This document shows, one piece after another, positions 28,420 through 39,630 of a DNA stretch of 61,175 nt. This stretch comes from Thioalkalivibrio sp. AKL19 (GTDB taxonomy: Bacteria; Pseudomonadota; Gammaproteobacteria; Ectothiorhodospirales; Ectothiorhodospiraceae): NCBI RefSeq assembly GCF_000420165.1, contig NZ_ATUK01000004.1:1-61175 (forward strand). The letters run 5' to 3'. Numbering within the stretch: the stretch's first letter is position 1; the number at the start of each line of letters is the position of its first letter. The notes below the pieces were generated by a model. The model did no database searches. It saw only the letters and a list, made by a program, of their open reading frames with translations, and was not told the DNA's origin. The translations under genes and the position numbers were made by a program.

Positions 28420-29478
28420 ATGGAAAACGCTTTCATCAATCTGGACGCCAGGGCCCGTACCCTGCTGCGGACCCTGATCGAGAGCTATATCCGGGACGGC
28501 CAGCCCGTCGGTTCGCGCACCCTGGCCCGGACCTCGGGGCTCAGCGTGAGTGCCGCCACCGTGCGCAACGTGATGGCGGATCTCGAGGACATGGGCCTGA
28601 TCCAGGCGCCGCATACCTCGGCCGGGCGCATCCCGACCCCCGCCGGCTACCGGCTGTTCGTCGACAGCCTGCTGGAGGTGCGCAACCCCTCGCCGGAGGA
28701 GATCCGCGCCATCCAGTCCGGGTTCGACCCGAACGCCAGCACCCAGGACCTGATGGATACCACCAGCAACCTGCTGTCGCGCGTCACGCGCATGGCCGGG
28801 ATGGTGCGCCTGCCACGCCACCGCAATGTGGCGCTGAGCCAGATCGAGTTCCTGCGTCTGGGCGAGGGCCGCATCCTCGCGATCCTGGTGATCGACGGCA
28901 AGGAAGTGCAGAACCGCGTGCTGGAGCTGGAGCGCGACTTCGGCCAGGACGAGCTTCAGCGCATGGCGAACTACCTCAATGCGCACCTGGCCGGAAAGAG
29001 CCTGCATGCGGTGCGCGCCGAACTGCTGCGCGAGATGCGTGACGTGCGCGACGACCTGGACGCGATGATGCTGGCGGCGATCGACCTCGGCGAGCAGGCG
29101 GTCGGCGACGAGGACCCGGACGACGTGGTCGTGGCCGGCCAGACCCACCTGCTCGGCTACGAGGAGTTGGCGGACATGGAACGCCTGCGCCAGCTGCTGG
29201 AGGCCTTCAACGAGAAGCAGGAGATCCTGGGCATCCTCGACCAGTGTATCCGCAGCGACCGGGTGCAGATCTTTATCGGTCGCGAGTCCGGGCTGGACTG
29301 GTTCGAGAACTGCTCGGTGGTGACCGCGCCCTACAGTGTCGACGGCGAGGTGGTGGGCGTCCTCGGCGTGATCGGCCCCACGCGCATGTCCTACGACCGG
29401 GTGATCCCGATCGTGGACGTGACCGCGCGCCTGCTGGGTTCGGCGCTGGGCGATCACCCGGCGAACGACCCGAAATAG
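28420..29478 (+). CDS. hrcA: Heat-inducible repressor HrcA
   Basis: 352 residues. A winged-helix N-terminus is followed by the ligand/dimer domain. The helix-turn-helix stretch VSAATVRNVMADLEDMGLIQAPHTSAGRIPT is diagnostic. HrcA represses groESL and related operons through CIRCE. No intact CIRCE is present near the dnaK-region genes here; a shorter CACTCG palindrome occurs at 28391-28404. The neighbours grpE, dnaK, dnaJ make a classical heat-shock locus. Confidence 0.95.
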   Translation: MENAFINLDARARTLLRTLIESYIRDGQPVGSRTLARTSGLSVSAATVRNVMADLEDMGLIQAPHTSAGRIPTPAGYRLFVDSLLEVRNPSPEEIRAIQSGFDPNASTQDLMDTTSNLLSRVTRMAGMVRLPRHRNVALSQIEFLRLGEGRILAILVIDGKEVQNRVLELERDFGQDELQRMANYLNAHLAGKSLHAVRAELLREMRDVRDDLDAMMLAAIDLGEQAVGDEDPDDVVVAGQTHLLGYEELADMERLRQLLEAFNEKQEILGILDQCIRSDRVQIFIGRESGLDWFENCSVVTAPYSVDGEVVGVLGVIGPTRMSYDRVIPIVDVTARLLGSALGDHPANDPK

Positions 29479-29517
29479 CGGACGGCGCGCGAAAATCACA
29501 ACGCCGGTCGCGCCGCC

Positions 29518-29545
29518 CTTGAAACCCGGGCAGGTGCCCCCACTC
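29518..29545 (+). promoter_or_regulatory. Sigma-32 heat-shock promoter of grpE
   Basis: CTTGAAA (29518-29524), 13-nt spacer, CCCCACTC (29538-29545): a near match to the RpoH consensus, 87 bp before grpE. Confidence 0.82.
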
Positions 29546-29631
29546 TCCACGTAGTCAAGCCGAATTCACCCTGCCGGCCGGTTGGCGAGCCGGCGGGCGG
29601 TTTCATTTTTCATTCGATTCGCGAGGCCGAC

Positions 29632-30219
29632 ATGTCCGAACAGCGGGAACCACAGGAACAACCGGAAGAGCTCGAGACCCGGAACGAAGAGGCCGGCGCG
29701 GCCGCCGAGGCGGGGAACGAGGGCGCGGACGCCACGGAAGACCGGTTGCAGGAGCTCGAGGCCCTGGCCGAGGAGCGCCGCGACCAGGCCCTGCGTGCCC
29801 AGGCGGAACTGGAGAACCAGCGCCGGCGCTTTGAGCGCGAGCTGGAAAACGCCCACAAGTACGCGATGGAGAAGTTTGCCTCCGAGATGCTGGAGGTCAG
29901 CGACTCGCTGGAGATGGGCCTGAAGGCCGCGCGCGAGACCCAGGATGTCGAGCGCATCATCGAGGGTGCCGAGCTGACCCTGAAGAATCTGAACAAGGTC
30001 TTCGAGAAGTTCGGCATCCAGGCCGAGGACCCGACCGGCCAGCGTTTCGATCCGGAGCGTCACCAGGCGATGTCCATGCAGGAGGACCCGGAGAATCCGC
30101 CGAACACCGTGGTGGCCACCATGCAGAAGGGATTCCTGCTGCAGGGACGCGTGCTCCGCCCGGCCATGGTCGTGGTTTCCAAGGCACCGACCTCCCCGAA
30201 TATCGACGAAAGCGCCTGA
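29632..30219 (+). CDS. grpE: Nucleotide exchange factor GrpE
   Basis: 195 residues. Acidic N-terminal tail ([18 protein letters not shown]), long coiled coil (about 35-100, [18 protein letters not shown]), and a C-terminal beta domain with [38 protein letters not shown]. It releases ADP from DnaK. It has its own heat-shock promoter at 29518-29545. Confidence 0.97.
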   Translation: MSEQREPQEQPEELETRNEEAGAAAEAGNEGADATEDRLQELEALAEERRDQALRAQAELENQRRRFERELENAHKYAMEKFASEMLEVSDSLEMGLKAARETQDVERIIEGAELTLKNLNKVFEKFGIQAEDPTGQRFDPERHQAMSMQEDPENPPNTVVATMQKGFLLQGRVLRPAMVVVSKAPTSPNIDESA

Positions 30220-30264
30220 CGCGGTCTTTCGGGGCCGGTTTTCGGGCGGGGTGACACCCCGGCC

Positions 30265-30292
30265 CTTGAAAACCCGGCCCGGGGCCCCAGAT
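30265..30292 (+). promoter_or_regulatory. Sigma-32 heat-shock promoter of dnaK
   Basis: CTTGAAA (30265-30271), 13-nt spacer, CCCCAGAT (30285-30292), 66 bp before dnaK. Perfect -35, near-perfect -10, same spacer as the grpE promoter. Confidence 0.88.
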
Positions 30293-30358
30293 TCCCGTAC
30301 AAGTTGGCAGAGAACGAAGCTCTGCAGCGCCACTTTTTCGCATCAGGAGATTTTAATC

Positions 30359-32290
<1,932 letters not shown>

Positions 32291-32300
32291 TGCCACACTC

Positions 32301-32413
32301 GGTGGGGCCTGGTGCCCCACCGCCAGGGAGACCTGCGTTTCCCTGTCGTTTTAACGCCGCGCCCGGGGTACCCTCCGGGCGTTTGCGTGAAGGCGCTCCG
32401 CGTTCACGCAAAC
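32301..32413 (+). promoter_or_regulatory. Three hairpins in the dnaK-dnaJ spacer
   Basis: GGTGGGGC (32301-32308) pairs with GCCCCACC (32314-32321). CGCCCGG (32360-32366) pairs with CCGGGCG (32375-32381). GTTTGCGTGAA (32381-32391) pairs perfectly with TTCACGCAAAC (32403-32413), 23 bp before dnaJ. None has a proper T-run, so attenuation, mRNA processing or stability is possible. Confidence 0.55.
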
Positions 32414-32436
32414 ATTCGGGCTAGATGGGAATGACC

Positions 32437-33579
32437 ATGTCACAACGCGACTACTACGAGGTGCTGGGTGTCTCCAAGGACGCCTCGGCCGCCGATATCA
32501 AGAAGGCCTTTCGCCGCCTGGCGATGAAGTACCACCCGGATCGCAATCCGGGGGACGAGGAGGCCGAGGCCAAGTTCAAGGAGGCCCGTGCCGCTTACGA
32601 CGTCCTCAGCGACGACCAGAAGCGCGCCGCCTACGATCGCTATGGCCATGCCGGCGTCGATGGCTCGGCCGGCGGCTTTGGCGGCGGTGCCGGGGCCTCC
32701 AACTTCAGCGACATCTTCGAGGATATCTTTGGCGATATCTTCGGGGGTGGCGGGGGCGGCCGCGGGCAACGGGCCTATCGCGGCTCCGACCTGCAATACA
32801 ACCTGGACCTCACGCTGGAAGAGGCGGTGTTCGGCACCGAGGTGAAGATCCGCATTCCGACCACGGTGAGCTGCGAGGCCTGCGACGGATCGGGCGCCGA
32901 GCCGGGTACCTCCCCGGAGACCTGCCCGACCTGCAACGGTGTGGGCCAGGTGCGCATCCAGCAGGGCTTCTTCTCGGTGCAGCAGACCTGCCCGCGCTGC
33001 GAGGGCTCCGGCAAGATCGTCTCCAGCCCCTGCAAGTCCTGCCATGGCAAGGGCCGGGTGCAGGAACAGAACACGCTGGACGTGAAGATTCCGGCCGGGG
33101 TCGATTCGGGCGACCGTATCCGCCTGGCCGGGCAGGGCGAGGCGGGCATGAACGGCGGCCCGCCCGGCGACCTCTACGTGCAGGTGCGGGTCAAGCCGCA
33201 CAAGCTGTTCCGCCGCGACGGTTCGGACCTGCACTGCGAGGTGCCGGTGTCGTTCGCGACCGCCGCCCTCGGGGGCGAGCTGGAGGTCCCGTCCCTGGAC
33301 GGCCGGGTCAAGCTCAAGGTCCCCGCGGAGACCCAGACCGGCAAGCAGTTCCGGGTCAGCGGCAAGGGCGTGAAGTCGGTGCATGGCGGCGGCGTCGGCG
33401 ACCTGATCTGCCGCGTCGTGGTGGAGACGCCGATCAACCTGACCAAGGAGCAGAAGCAGCTCCTGCGCCAGTTCGAGGAATCCACCCAGGCCGGCGGGAC
33501 CAAGCACAGCCCGCAGGCACACTCCTGGCTGGACGGGGTGAAGGGCTTTTTCGAGGACCTGAACTTCTGGTCCAAATAG
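32437..33579 (+). CDS. dnaJ: Chaperone DnaJ (Hsp40)
   Basis: 380 residues. J domain (about 1-70) with HPD in [10 protein letters not shown]. Gly/Phe linker (about 75-105). Zinc domain with four CxxCxGxG-type repeats ([32 protein letters not shown]). C-terminal substrate domains follow. ATG 32437 is chosen because it gives the standard [12 protein letters not shown] start with GGGA upstream; ATG 32425 is possible. Confidence 0.97.
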   Translation: MSQRDYYEVLGVSKDASAADIKKAFRRLAMKYHPDRNPGDEEAEAKFKEARAAYDVLSDDQKRAAYDRYGHAGVDGSAGGFGGGAGASNFSDIFEDIFGDIFGGGGGGRGQRAYRGSDLQYNLDLTLEEAVFGTEVKIRIPTTVSCEACDGSGAEPGTSPETCPTCNGVGQVRIQQGFFSVQQTCPRCEGSGKIVSSPCKSCHGKGRVQEQNTLDVKIPAGVDSGDRIRLAGQGEAGMNGGPPGDLYVQVRVKPHKLFRRDGSDLHCEVPVSFATAALGGELEVPSLDGRVKLKVPAETQTGKQFRVSGKGVKSVHGGGVGDLICRVVVETPINLTKEQKQLLRQFEESTQAGGTKHSPQAHSWLDGVKGFFEDLNFWSK

Positions 33580-33599
33580 CCCCGCCTCACTCGTGCCTG

Positions 33600-33815
33600 T
33601 GGCCACTCGTGTTTGTTGCGCCACAGAAAAAAGCGATTCACAGGAAGACGGGAAGATTGGAAGGGGATAATGTGGCCGGCCGCACAGGCACGGTCAGCGT
33701 TGGCTTCGCGACGGCCACTGTTCCCGTCCCTTCACCCCAAAAAATCTTCCTGTCTTCCAAACTTCCTGTAAATCGCCCTTGGCCCGCCTTTTTCTGTGCG
33801 CTTTGTGGCGAAAAA
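33600..33815. repeat. Convergent-junction inverted repeat, copy 1
   Basis: Left arm about 33633-33664 (CACAGGAAGACGGGAAG...) and right arm about 33743-33776 (CTTCCTGTCTTCC...CTTCCTGTAAATCGC). The pairing extends outwards to CGCCACAGAAAAA (33619-33631) and TTTTTCTGTGCG (33789-33800). It lies between dnaJ and the FimX-like gene, which are convergent. No gene is supported in this gap. Confidence 0.8.
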
Positions 33816-33836
33816 TGGAGCGCTGAGCGTTACGGC

Positions 33837-35909
33837 TCAGGTTGAGGAGAAGTCGAAGGTGGGGGCGGGCATCGGGGCCTGCAGGAAGTAGCCCTGGACG
33901 AGGTTTACGTTCAGGCTGTAGAGCACGGCCAGGACGCTGGCGTCCTCCACGAAGGGCACGATCACCTGCTTGCCCTTCGCGTGCGCCGCATCGGTGTGCT
34001 CGCGGATCATCTGCTGGTTCTCCTCGCTTTCGGCCAGGTTCTTCACGTAGGACGGATCCAGCTTGATGTGGTCCGCCTCCAGGTGCTGCAGCAGCTGGAA
34101 CGGGTTCAGCCCGTTGCCGAAGTCGTCGATGCACAGGTGGCCGTGCATCTCCTGCAGCCCCCGGGCGACGTGGATCGCCGGTTTGAGGTGGGTGACCACG
34201 GTCGGTTCCTTCAGCTCCACCACCACATTGTCCGCCGGGATGCGCAGGGCGTGCAGGTCGTCGTGCAGCCAGGTGACCACCGAGGGGTCGCCCAGCGAGC
34301 CGTTGGTCAGCTTGAGGAAGAACTGGGTGCCGGGGGTCTTCTTCAGCTGTTCCGCCAGCACGCCCAGGGCGGTCTTCAGGACCCAGCGGTCGATGGGCGT
34401 GGCCATCCCGGTACGCTCGGCGCTGGCCATGAAGACATCCGGTTCATGCACGTGACCCTCGGCATCGCGCAGGCGTACAAACACCGAATAGCGTGGCCGG
34501 TCGGCACCGTGCAGGTTCACGATCGGCTGGTACCGCAGTTCCAGGCGGTCGTGCTCCAGGGCGTCCTGGATGCGCGTTTTCCATTGCTGGTCGGCCTGCG
34601 CCTGGGTCATTTCGCCCTCGGCCGGGCGGAAGAAACGGTGGGTTCCGCCACCGGCTTCCACTGCCTCCTTCACGGCCCGGTCAGCCTGCGAGAGCAGTTC
34701 CTCGGTGCCCACCGCGGTCTCGTCGGCGATCACGATGCCGGCGGACAGGGTGCAGTTGGTCGAGGCATTGCCGAGTTCGAACACGCGTCCGGTGACGGCC
34801 TCCATGAGCCCGTGGATACGCGTCTCCACCTCATTGCGGCGGGTGTCGGGCACGACGATGCCGAAGTGTTCGGCCTCCAGGCGCGCGGTGATGGCCGGTT
34901 CGGGGAACTGGTCCTCGATCAGCTTGCCGATGTCGGCCAGCAGCAAGTCGCTGGCGGACATGCCGACGTTGGCGCGGATCTCGGCAAAGCGATCCACCGC
35001 AAGGGTAATCAGGGCAAACGGCTTTTCCGACTGCGCGGCCTGGCTCTGCGCGGTCTCGATCATGCCGGTGAAGTGCTGGCGGTTGTACAGCCCGGTGACC
35101 AGGTCGCGCTGCGAGAGGTAGTCGATCTTTTCGGCCAGCTCCGGGTCTTCCTCGGCCGAGTCCAGCAGTACCTGGGTGCAGGCCTCGCCCTCCACGCTGG
35201 CGGTGGACAGGCGCAGGTTGGCCTCGAACGGGGTGCCGTCGAACGACTGCAACTGGAAGGCCTGATGCGTGTGGTCGCCTTCCTCGCCGTTCTGAAAGCG
35301 GCGCAGCAGGCCCTTCAGCTTGTCGCGGCTTTCCGGGGCCACCAGGTCCATCAGCGGCAGCCCTTCGACGTCCTCGGGATCGGCGATGCCGAAGCGCTCG
35401 CGCCAGGAGGCGTTGGCGTAGATATGCATGCCTTCATGCACGTAGGCGATGGCGTCGCGCGAGTTGTCCAGCAGCAGCTGGCAGCGGCGTTCGGACTCCT
35501 GCAGCGACGCGTCCATGCGCCCCAGGCGCTGGCGCAACTGGAACTGTTCGGCGGCCCGTACCGTGAAGATCCCGGCAAGTTCGTGCAGCTCGTGATCCAC
35601 CAGGGCGTAGGCCCCTGCCTCGTAATCCGCCAGGCGTTCCGCCTCCGGCCGTTCGGTCAGGATGACCACCGGGGTGCGCCGGCCGGAGGCATGCAGGGCC
35701 TCGTCCAGGTGCTCGCGGGTCAGGCCCAGGCCAGGCTCGATCAGGACGATTACGTCGAAGCGCCGGTTTTCGAGGGCTTCCGACAGGGCGTCCGTGGTCG
35801 CAACCTGCTCCGGCCGGATCGCGTTCCCGCGGGTACGGATGCTGCTGATCACCTCTTCAGCCAGGTTGGGGTTGCTGGTGACGAAGAGGGTGCGAATGGT
35901 CTCGTTCAT
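33837..35909 (-). CDS. fimX: FimX-like protein: REC-like, PAS, degenerate GGDEF and EAL
   Basis: 690 residues, almost the same length as Pseudomonas FimX (691). Order: N-terminal receiver-like domain (about 1-130), PAS (about 140-260), GGDEF-type (about 275-425), EAL-type (about 450-685). The GGDEF signature is replaced (RLEAEHFGIV). The EAL site is also lost (YSVFVRL where YEALLR is expected), although the C-terminal IDDFGNGL and DHIKLDPSYV parts remain. It should bind c-di-GMP rather than make or cut it. In FimX this links c-di-GMP to type IV pilus assembly. It overlaps its upstream gene (ATGA). Confidence 0.8.
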   Translation of the reverse strand: MNETIRTLFVTSNPNLAEEVISSIRTRGNAIRPEQVATTDALSEALENRRFDVIVLIEPGLGLTREHLDEALHASGRRTPVVILTERPEAERLADYEAGAYALVDHELHELAGIFTVRAAEQFQLRQRLGRMDASLQESERRCQLLLDNSRDAIAYVHEGMHIYANASWRERFGIADPEDVEGLPLMDLVAPESRDKLKGLLRRFQNGEEGDHTHQAFQLQSFDGTPFEANLRLSTASVEGEACTQVLLDSAEEDPELAEKIDYLSQRDLVTGLYNRQHFTGMIETAQSQAAQSEKPFALITLAVDRFAEIRANVGMSASDLLLADIGKLIEDQFPEPAITARLEAEHFGIVVPDTRRNEVETRIHGLMEAVTGRVFELGNASTNCTLSAGIVIADETAVGTEELLSQADRAVKEAVEAGGGTHRFFRPAEGEMTQAQADQQWKTRIQDALEHDRLELRYQPIVNLHGADRPRYSVFVRLRDAEGHVHEPDVFMASAERTGMATPIDRWVLKTALGVLAEQLKKTPGTQFFLKLTNGSLGDPSVVTWLHDDLHALRIPADNVVVELKEPTVVTHLKPAIHVARGLQEMHGHLCIDDFGNGLNPFQLLQHLEADHIKLDPSYVKNLAESEENQQMIREHTDAAHAKGKQVIVPFVEDASVLAVLYSLNVNLVQGYFLQAPMPAPTFDFSST

Positions 35910-37798
35910 GAGGCTTGATCGTCGCGGTTGCGGGAAGTGAAGGACAGTCCGTCGTCGTTCGCAAGGGCGGGGGCCGTCTCGGTGCCGACCGTTTCCCCGG
36001 CCGGTGTGCTGACCTCGAGGGCGGTCATGCGGCAGCCGACCTCGGTGAACAGCGTAGTGCCCGTGCGCTCACTGTCCAGTTCAAGCACGCGGGCACGCCC
36101 GTTCAGCCAGCAGACAACCCGTTTTTCATGATCGAAGACCTGTGCCGGAAGGAACAGGGCCGCCCCGTCGGCATCCGTCCGCTGGGGAGCGAACAGGCCC
36201 GGCTGCGGAACGCCGGCGGCGATGCCGTTGCGAAAATCCTGGATCTGCATTGGCAGGCAGCGGTTGGCGAGGAATTCCACCCCGATGCTGATGCGGTCGC
36301 CGGCCTGGTCGTCGAAGCGGATCCAGCGTAGCACTCCGACCGTCCAGCGGTGGCCGTCGATGGCACGCAGCCCCACCAGGTCACCGATCAGCAGGGGTTG
36401 CTGGGGCGCATCCAGGCACAGGCGCATGCCCCCGGCGCCGATGTCGTCCACCTGCCAGTGTTCCGGAGGGCTGCGCTTGGTGATGGGCCCCGTCGGTTCC
36501 TCGTGGCTGGCAATCTCGAGGCCGCGGCCAACATCCTCCCAGGCGGTCGCGGTGGTCCCGGGTGCGTCGTCCGCAAGCGGCCGGAGGTCGCTGTCGCGCT
36601 TGGTCCCGGGGGGGCTGTCGACCAGCGCGAGATCCGAACCTCGCAGGCCGGATGGCGACATCTCGAAGATGCTGACGCCACGGTCGCGTTGTTGCAGGGG
36701 CTTGAGGCCGTTGGTTGTCGTCTTGTCAGCACCGGAAGCCGTGTTCGCCGCGGTGCGGCGGCTTTCCATCTCCGCGAGCAGGAAGTCGTGGATGCGTTCC
36801 AGGCCCATGATGCAGACCTGTTGCTGGTCGCCCCCGTGCTCGCGACTGTGGCGCCGGGTGGGCAGGTGCGACCACAGGCGCAGCAGGTGCTCGGCGAGTG
36901 GCTGGGCATCGCCGTGGCGGGTCGGCTCCAGGTCTTCCGGGCGTTCGCGCAGCGCCTCCAGAGCGGGCGCGAGCTCCACGAAGCAGGCGGGCTCGATGGT
37001 GGTCTTGTCTCTCAGGATCAGCCCCGGGGCATGGTCGCGTTCGAGATCGCAGCGCAATACGGGCAGATCGGGGTGCTGGTCCGCATCGGGCGTGGCGGTG
37101 CATGCCACAGCAATCGAGTTGACCCAGCGGACCAGCAAGTCCATCTCACCCATCTTGAGGGCGTTCGGGTCGGTGCTCCCGAGCACCATGATGCGGGCGC
37201 TCATGGTCTCGATGCGGTCCAGATCGATCGGGCCGAAGCGTTTGTCGATGGCGGGGCCACGGTCGGCGATATCCTGGGCGCGTGCCAGTCGCAGCAGGTC
37301 GTAGAGTTGCTGCCAGTGGCCGGGCGGTACGCCCTGATACAGCCGCCAGTGGTGCACGCCGAGCGCGCCCAGCAGCGCGACGGCTGCCTGCAGGGGAGGC
37401 GTCAGGCGTTCCGCATGCTGGGCGGTGTGTTGGTCAATGCGTTCGCGCACCACCAGCAACTCGGCGGCGAGCAGGGCTCGCAGGGTGGCACCGAGGGTGT
37501 CCGCCCGATCACGGCTGCGCCGGCCGAGCGGAAGGGGGCGCTGGCGCAGCAGGCGCTCCATGGGCGGGAGCAGAGGCAGGAGGTGGTCTTCCACGATCCC
37601 CACCAGCGTCGCGCGCATTCCGGGCCGCAACGCGACGGTGTTGAGTCCTTCCAGGGCTTCGCCGAGCTGCCGGATACCCAGTTCGGGCTCGCTGCCCGGC
37701 CGTTCGGCGCACCACGCCCGCAAGGCCTGCGGCGTCAGGTGGGGAAAACTTCCGGGCCCGGCCGGCTGGCCGGGCAGTTCGGGCAGGGCTTGCAGCAT
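35906..37798 (-). CDS. PilZ-like domain protein paired with FimX-like gene
   Basis: 630 residues, not membrane-bound. The C-terminal half (about 430-560) resembles a PilZ barrel: DDIGAGGMRLCLD in the position of DxSxxG, then VGVLRWIRFDD...ISIGVEFLA. A leading RxxxR box is not obvious, so c-di-GMP binding is uncertain. The N-terminal half is helical and unlike known domains. Its stop overlaps the FimX-like start, so the two are coupled; a shared c-di-GMP/pilus role is inference. Confidence 0.55.
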   Translation of the reverse strand: MLQALPELPGQPAGPGSFPHLTPQALRAWCAERPGSEPELGIRQLGEALEGLNTVALRPGMRATLVGIVEDHLLPLLPPMERLLRQRPLPLGRRSRDRADTLGATLRALLAAELLVVRERIDQHTAQHAERLTPPLQAAVALLGALGVHHWRLYQGVPPGHWQQLYDLLRLARAQDIADRGPAIDKRFGPIDLDRIETMSARIMVLGSTDPNALKMGEMDLLVRWVNSIAVACTATPDADQHPDLPVLRCDLERDHAPGLILRDKTTIEPACFVELAPALEALRERPEDLEPTRHGDAQPLAEHLLRLWSHLPTRRHSREHGGDQQQVCIMGLERIHDFLLAEMESRRTAANTASGADKTTTNGLKPLQQRDRGVSIFEMSPSGLRGSDLALVDSPPGTKRDSDLRPLADDAPGTTATAWEDVGRGLEIASHEEPTGPITKRSPPEHWQVDDIGAGGMRLCLDAPQQPLLIGDLVGLRAIDGHRWTVGVLRWIRFDDQAGDRISIGVEFLANRCLPMQIQDFRNGIAAGVPQPGLFAPQRTDADGAALFLPAQVFDHEKRVVCWLNGRARVLELDSERTGTTLFTEVGCRMTALEVSTPAGETVGTETAPALANDDGLSFTSRNRDDQAS

Positions 37799-37920
37799 GG
37801 GCGTGTCCAGTGGTCGCTGAGCCGGTTGCGTGGGACACCTCGGGACAGGTTCCGTGTTATCCCAGGATCTGGCGGTACTTTAGCAGCAAACCGTGCATTT
37901 GGTGTGGTGACACAGGCGGC

Positions 37921-38982
37921 TCAGTCGTGCGCGGAGGACGGTGCCTGGAGGGTCTTGCCGGGTTCCCCGGGGATCTCGCGTGCGAGGCGCGGGACCAGGT
38001 ATCCCGGAAGGCGGGCGTGCAGGGCTCGGTAGAGTTCGCGGGCGCGGGCGTCCGGTACCTCGAAGTGGGCCGTGCCGCGGGTGCGGTCGAGCTGGTGCAG
38101 GTAGTAGGGCATTACCCCGAGGCGGAAGCCGGCCTCCTGCAGTTCGATCAGGGTCTCGGCAGCGTCGTTGATGCCGGCCAGCAGGACGGCCTGGTTGAGC
38201 AGGGTAATGCCGGTGCCGCGCAGGCGCTCGAGCGCCGCGTCGGCGGGGGTGGAGAGCTCGCGCGGGTGGTTCGCGTGCAGCACCAGGATGTGTTGCAGGC
38301 GCCCCTGGCCGAGCCAGGCCAGCAGGCGGTCGTCGACCCGTTCCGGCAGGACCACCGGCAGGCGTGTGTGGATGCGCAGGCGCTCGACGTGCGGGATGCC
38401 CGCGAGCCGCTCCGCCAGCCGCGCCAGCCGTGTATCCGAGAGGCTCAGCGGATCACCGCCGCTGAGGATGACCTCGCGGATGTCCGGGTGCGCCGCGATG
38501 TAGTCCAGCGCCGGTCCCCAGTCATCCCGGGCCGGGTTGTGGTCGGCATAGTCGAATTCGCGGCGGAAGCAGTAACGGCAGTGGATGGCGCAGGCCCCGG
38601 TGGTCAACAGCAGGACGCGGCCGTGGTACTTGTGCACGACACCGGGGGCGGCCAGGGCGTCGTGGTCGCCGACCGGGTCACTGACAAACCCCGGGGATTC
38701 CAGCGCCTCGCGCGCGTCCGGCAGGGCCTGCAACAGCAGGGGATCCTGTGGGTCGCCGGGCTGGATGCGCGCCAGGTAGCTCTCCGGGATGCGGGTGCGA
38801 AACATCCGGTGCGCGGACTGCATGCCCGGCAACGCCTCCGGTGACAGTCCCAGGCGTGTGGCGAGGGTCTCGGGATCGGCGATCGCGCGGGCCAGCGCCT
38901 GCTGCCAGGCCGGCGTGGCGCGCGCTGTGGGTGGCTGGGTTCCGCGCGACTCGCGCGTTATCATGACGGGCTTTGTGGGCAT
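37921..38982 (-). CDS. epmB: EF-P lysine aminomutase EpmB (YjeK)
   Basis: About 353 residues. Radical SAM enzyme with CAIHCRYCF, the three-cysteine Fe-S motif. [11 protein letters not shown] and [12 protein letters not shown] are typical of the lysine 2,3-aminomutase family. EpmB converts (S)-alpha-lysine to (R)-beta-lysine for EF-P modification, and divergence from efp and epmA here supports that role over general lysine mutase. The start is either 38982 (a weak GGAA upstream) or 38964. Confidence 0.93.
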   Translation of the reverse strand: MPTKPVMITRESRGTQPPTARATPAWQQALARAIADPETLATRLGLSPEALPGMQSAHRMFRTRIPESYLARIQPGDPQDPLLLQALPDAREALESPGFVSDPVGDHDALAAPGVVHKYHGRVLLLTTGACAIHCRYCFRREFDYADHNPARDDWGPALDYIAAHPDIREVILSGGDPLSLSDTRLARLAERLAGIPHVERLRIHTRLPVVLPERVDDRLLAWLGQGRLQHILVLHANHPRELSTPADAALERLRGTGITLLNQAVLLAGINDAAETLIELQEAGFRLGVMPYYLHQLDRTRGTAHFEVPDARARELYRALHARLPGYLVPRLAREIPGEPGKTLQAPSSAHD

Positions 38983-39041
38983 GGGTCGTTTCCGGACGGG
39001 GCGGCATGTCCGCGCCACGAATCATCGAGGAACAGCGCGCA

Positions 39042-39605
39042 ATGGCAACCTACAGTACCAACGAATTCAAGGCCGGTCTCAAGCTCCTGCTGGACGGCGA
39101 CCCGCAGGCCATCGTGGAGAACGAGTTCGTCAAGCCGGGCAAGGGCCAGGCCTTCAACCGGGTCAAGCTGCGCAATCTGCGCACGGGCCGGGTGCTGGAA
39201 AAGACCTTCAAGTCCGGCGAGTCGGTGGAGGCCGCCGACGTGATGGATACCGAGATGCAGTATCTCTACAACGACGGCGAGTTCTGGCACTTCATGGTCC
39301 CGGACACCTTCGAGCAGTACGCCGTCGGGGAGGCCGCGCTGGGTGACGCTGGCCAGTGGCTGAAGGAGCAGGATGTCTGCACCGTGACCCTGTGGAATGG
39401 CGAGCCGCTGTCGGTGGTGCCGCCGTCCTTCGTGGAGATGAAGATCACCGAATGCGACCCCGGCGTGCGCGGCGATACCGCGCAGGGCGGTACCAAGCCG
39501 GCCACGCTGGAGAGCGGTGCGGTGGTCAAGGTCCCGCTGTTCGTCGAGGAAGGCGAGACGGTGCGGGTGGATACCCGCAACGGCGAATACGTCTCGCGCG
39601 TCTGA
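39042..39605 (+). CDS. efp: Translation elongation factor P
   Basis: 187 residues. It frees ribosomes stalled at polyproline. The N-terminal loop [11 protein letters not shown] places a lysine exactly at residue 34, the site of beta-lysylation in E. coli. Two OB domains follow. epmB is divergent upstream and epmA follows 25 nt downstream, so the whole modification route is linked. Start ATG 39042 gives the standard [10 protein letters not shown]. Confidence 0.98.
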   Translation: MATYSTNEFKAGLKLLLDGDPQAIVENEFVKPGKGQAFNRVKLRNLRTGRVLEKTFKSGESVEAADVMDTEMQYLYNDGEFWHFMVPDTFEQYAVGEAALGDAGQWLKEQDVCTVTLWNGEPLSVVPPSFVEMKITECDPGVRGDTAQGGTKPATLESGAVVKVPLFVEEGETVRVDTRNGEYVSRV

Positions 39606-39630
39606 GCCCGGCCCCGGTGGATTCCGGCCG

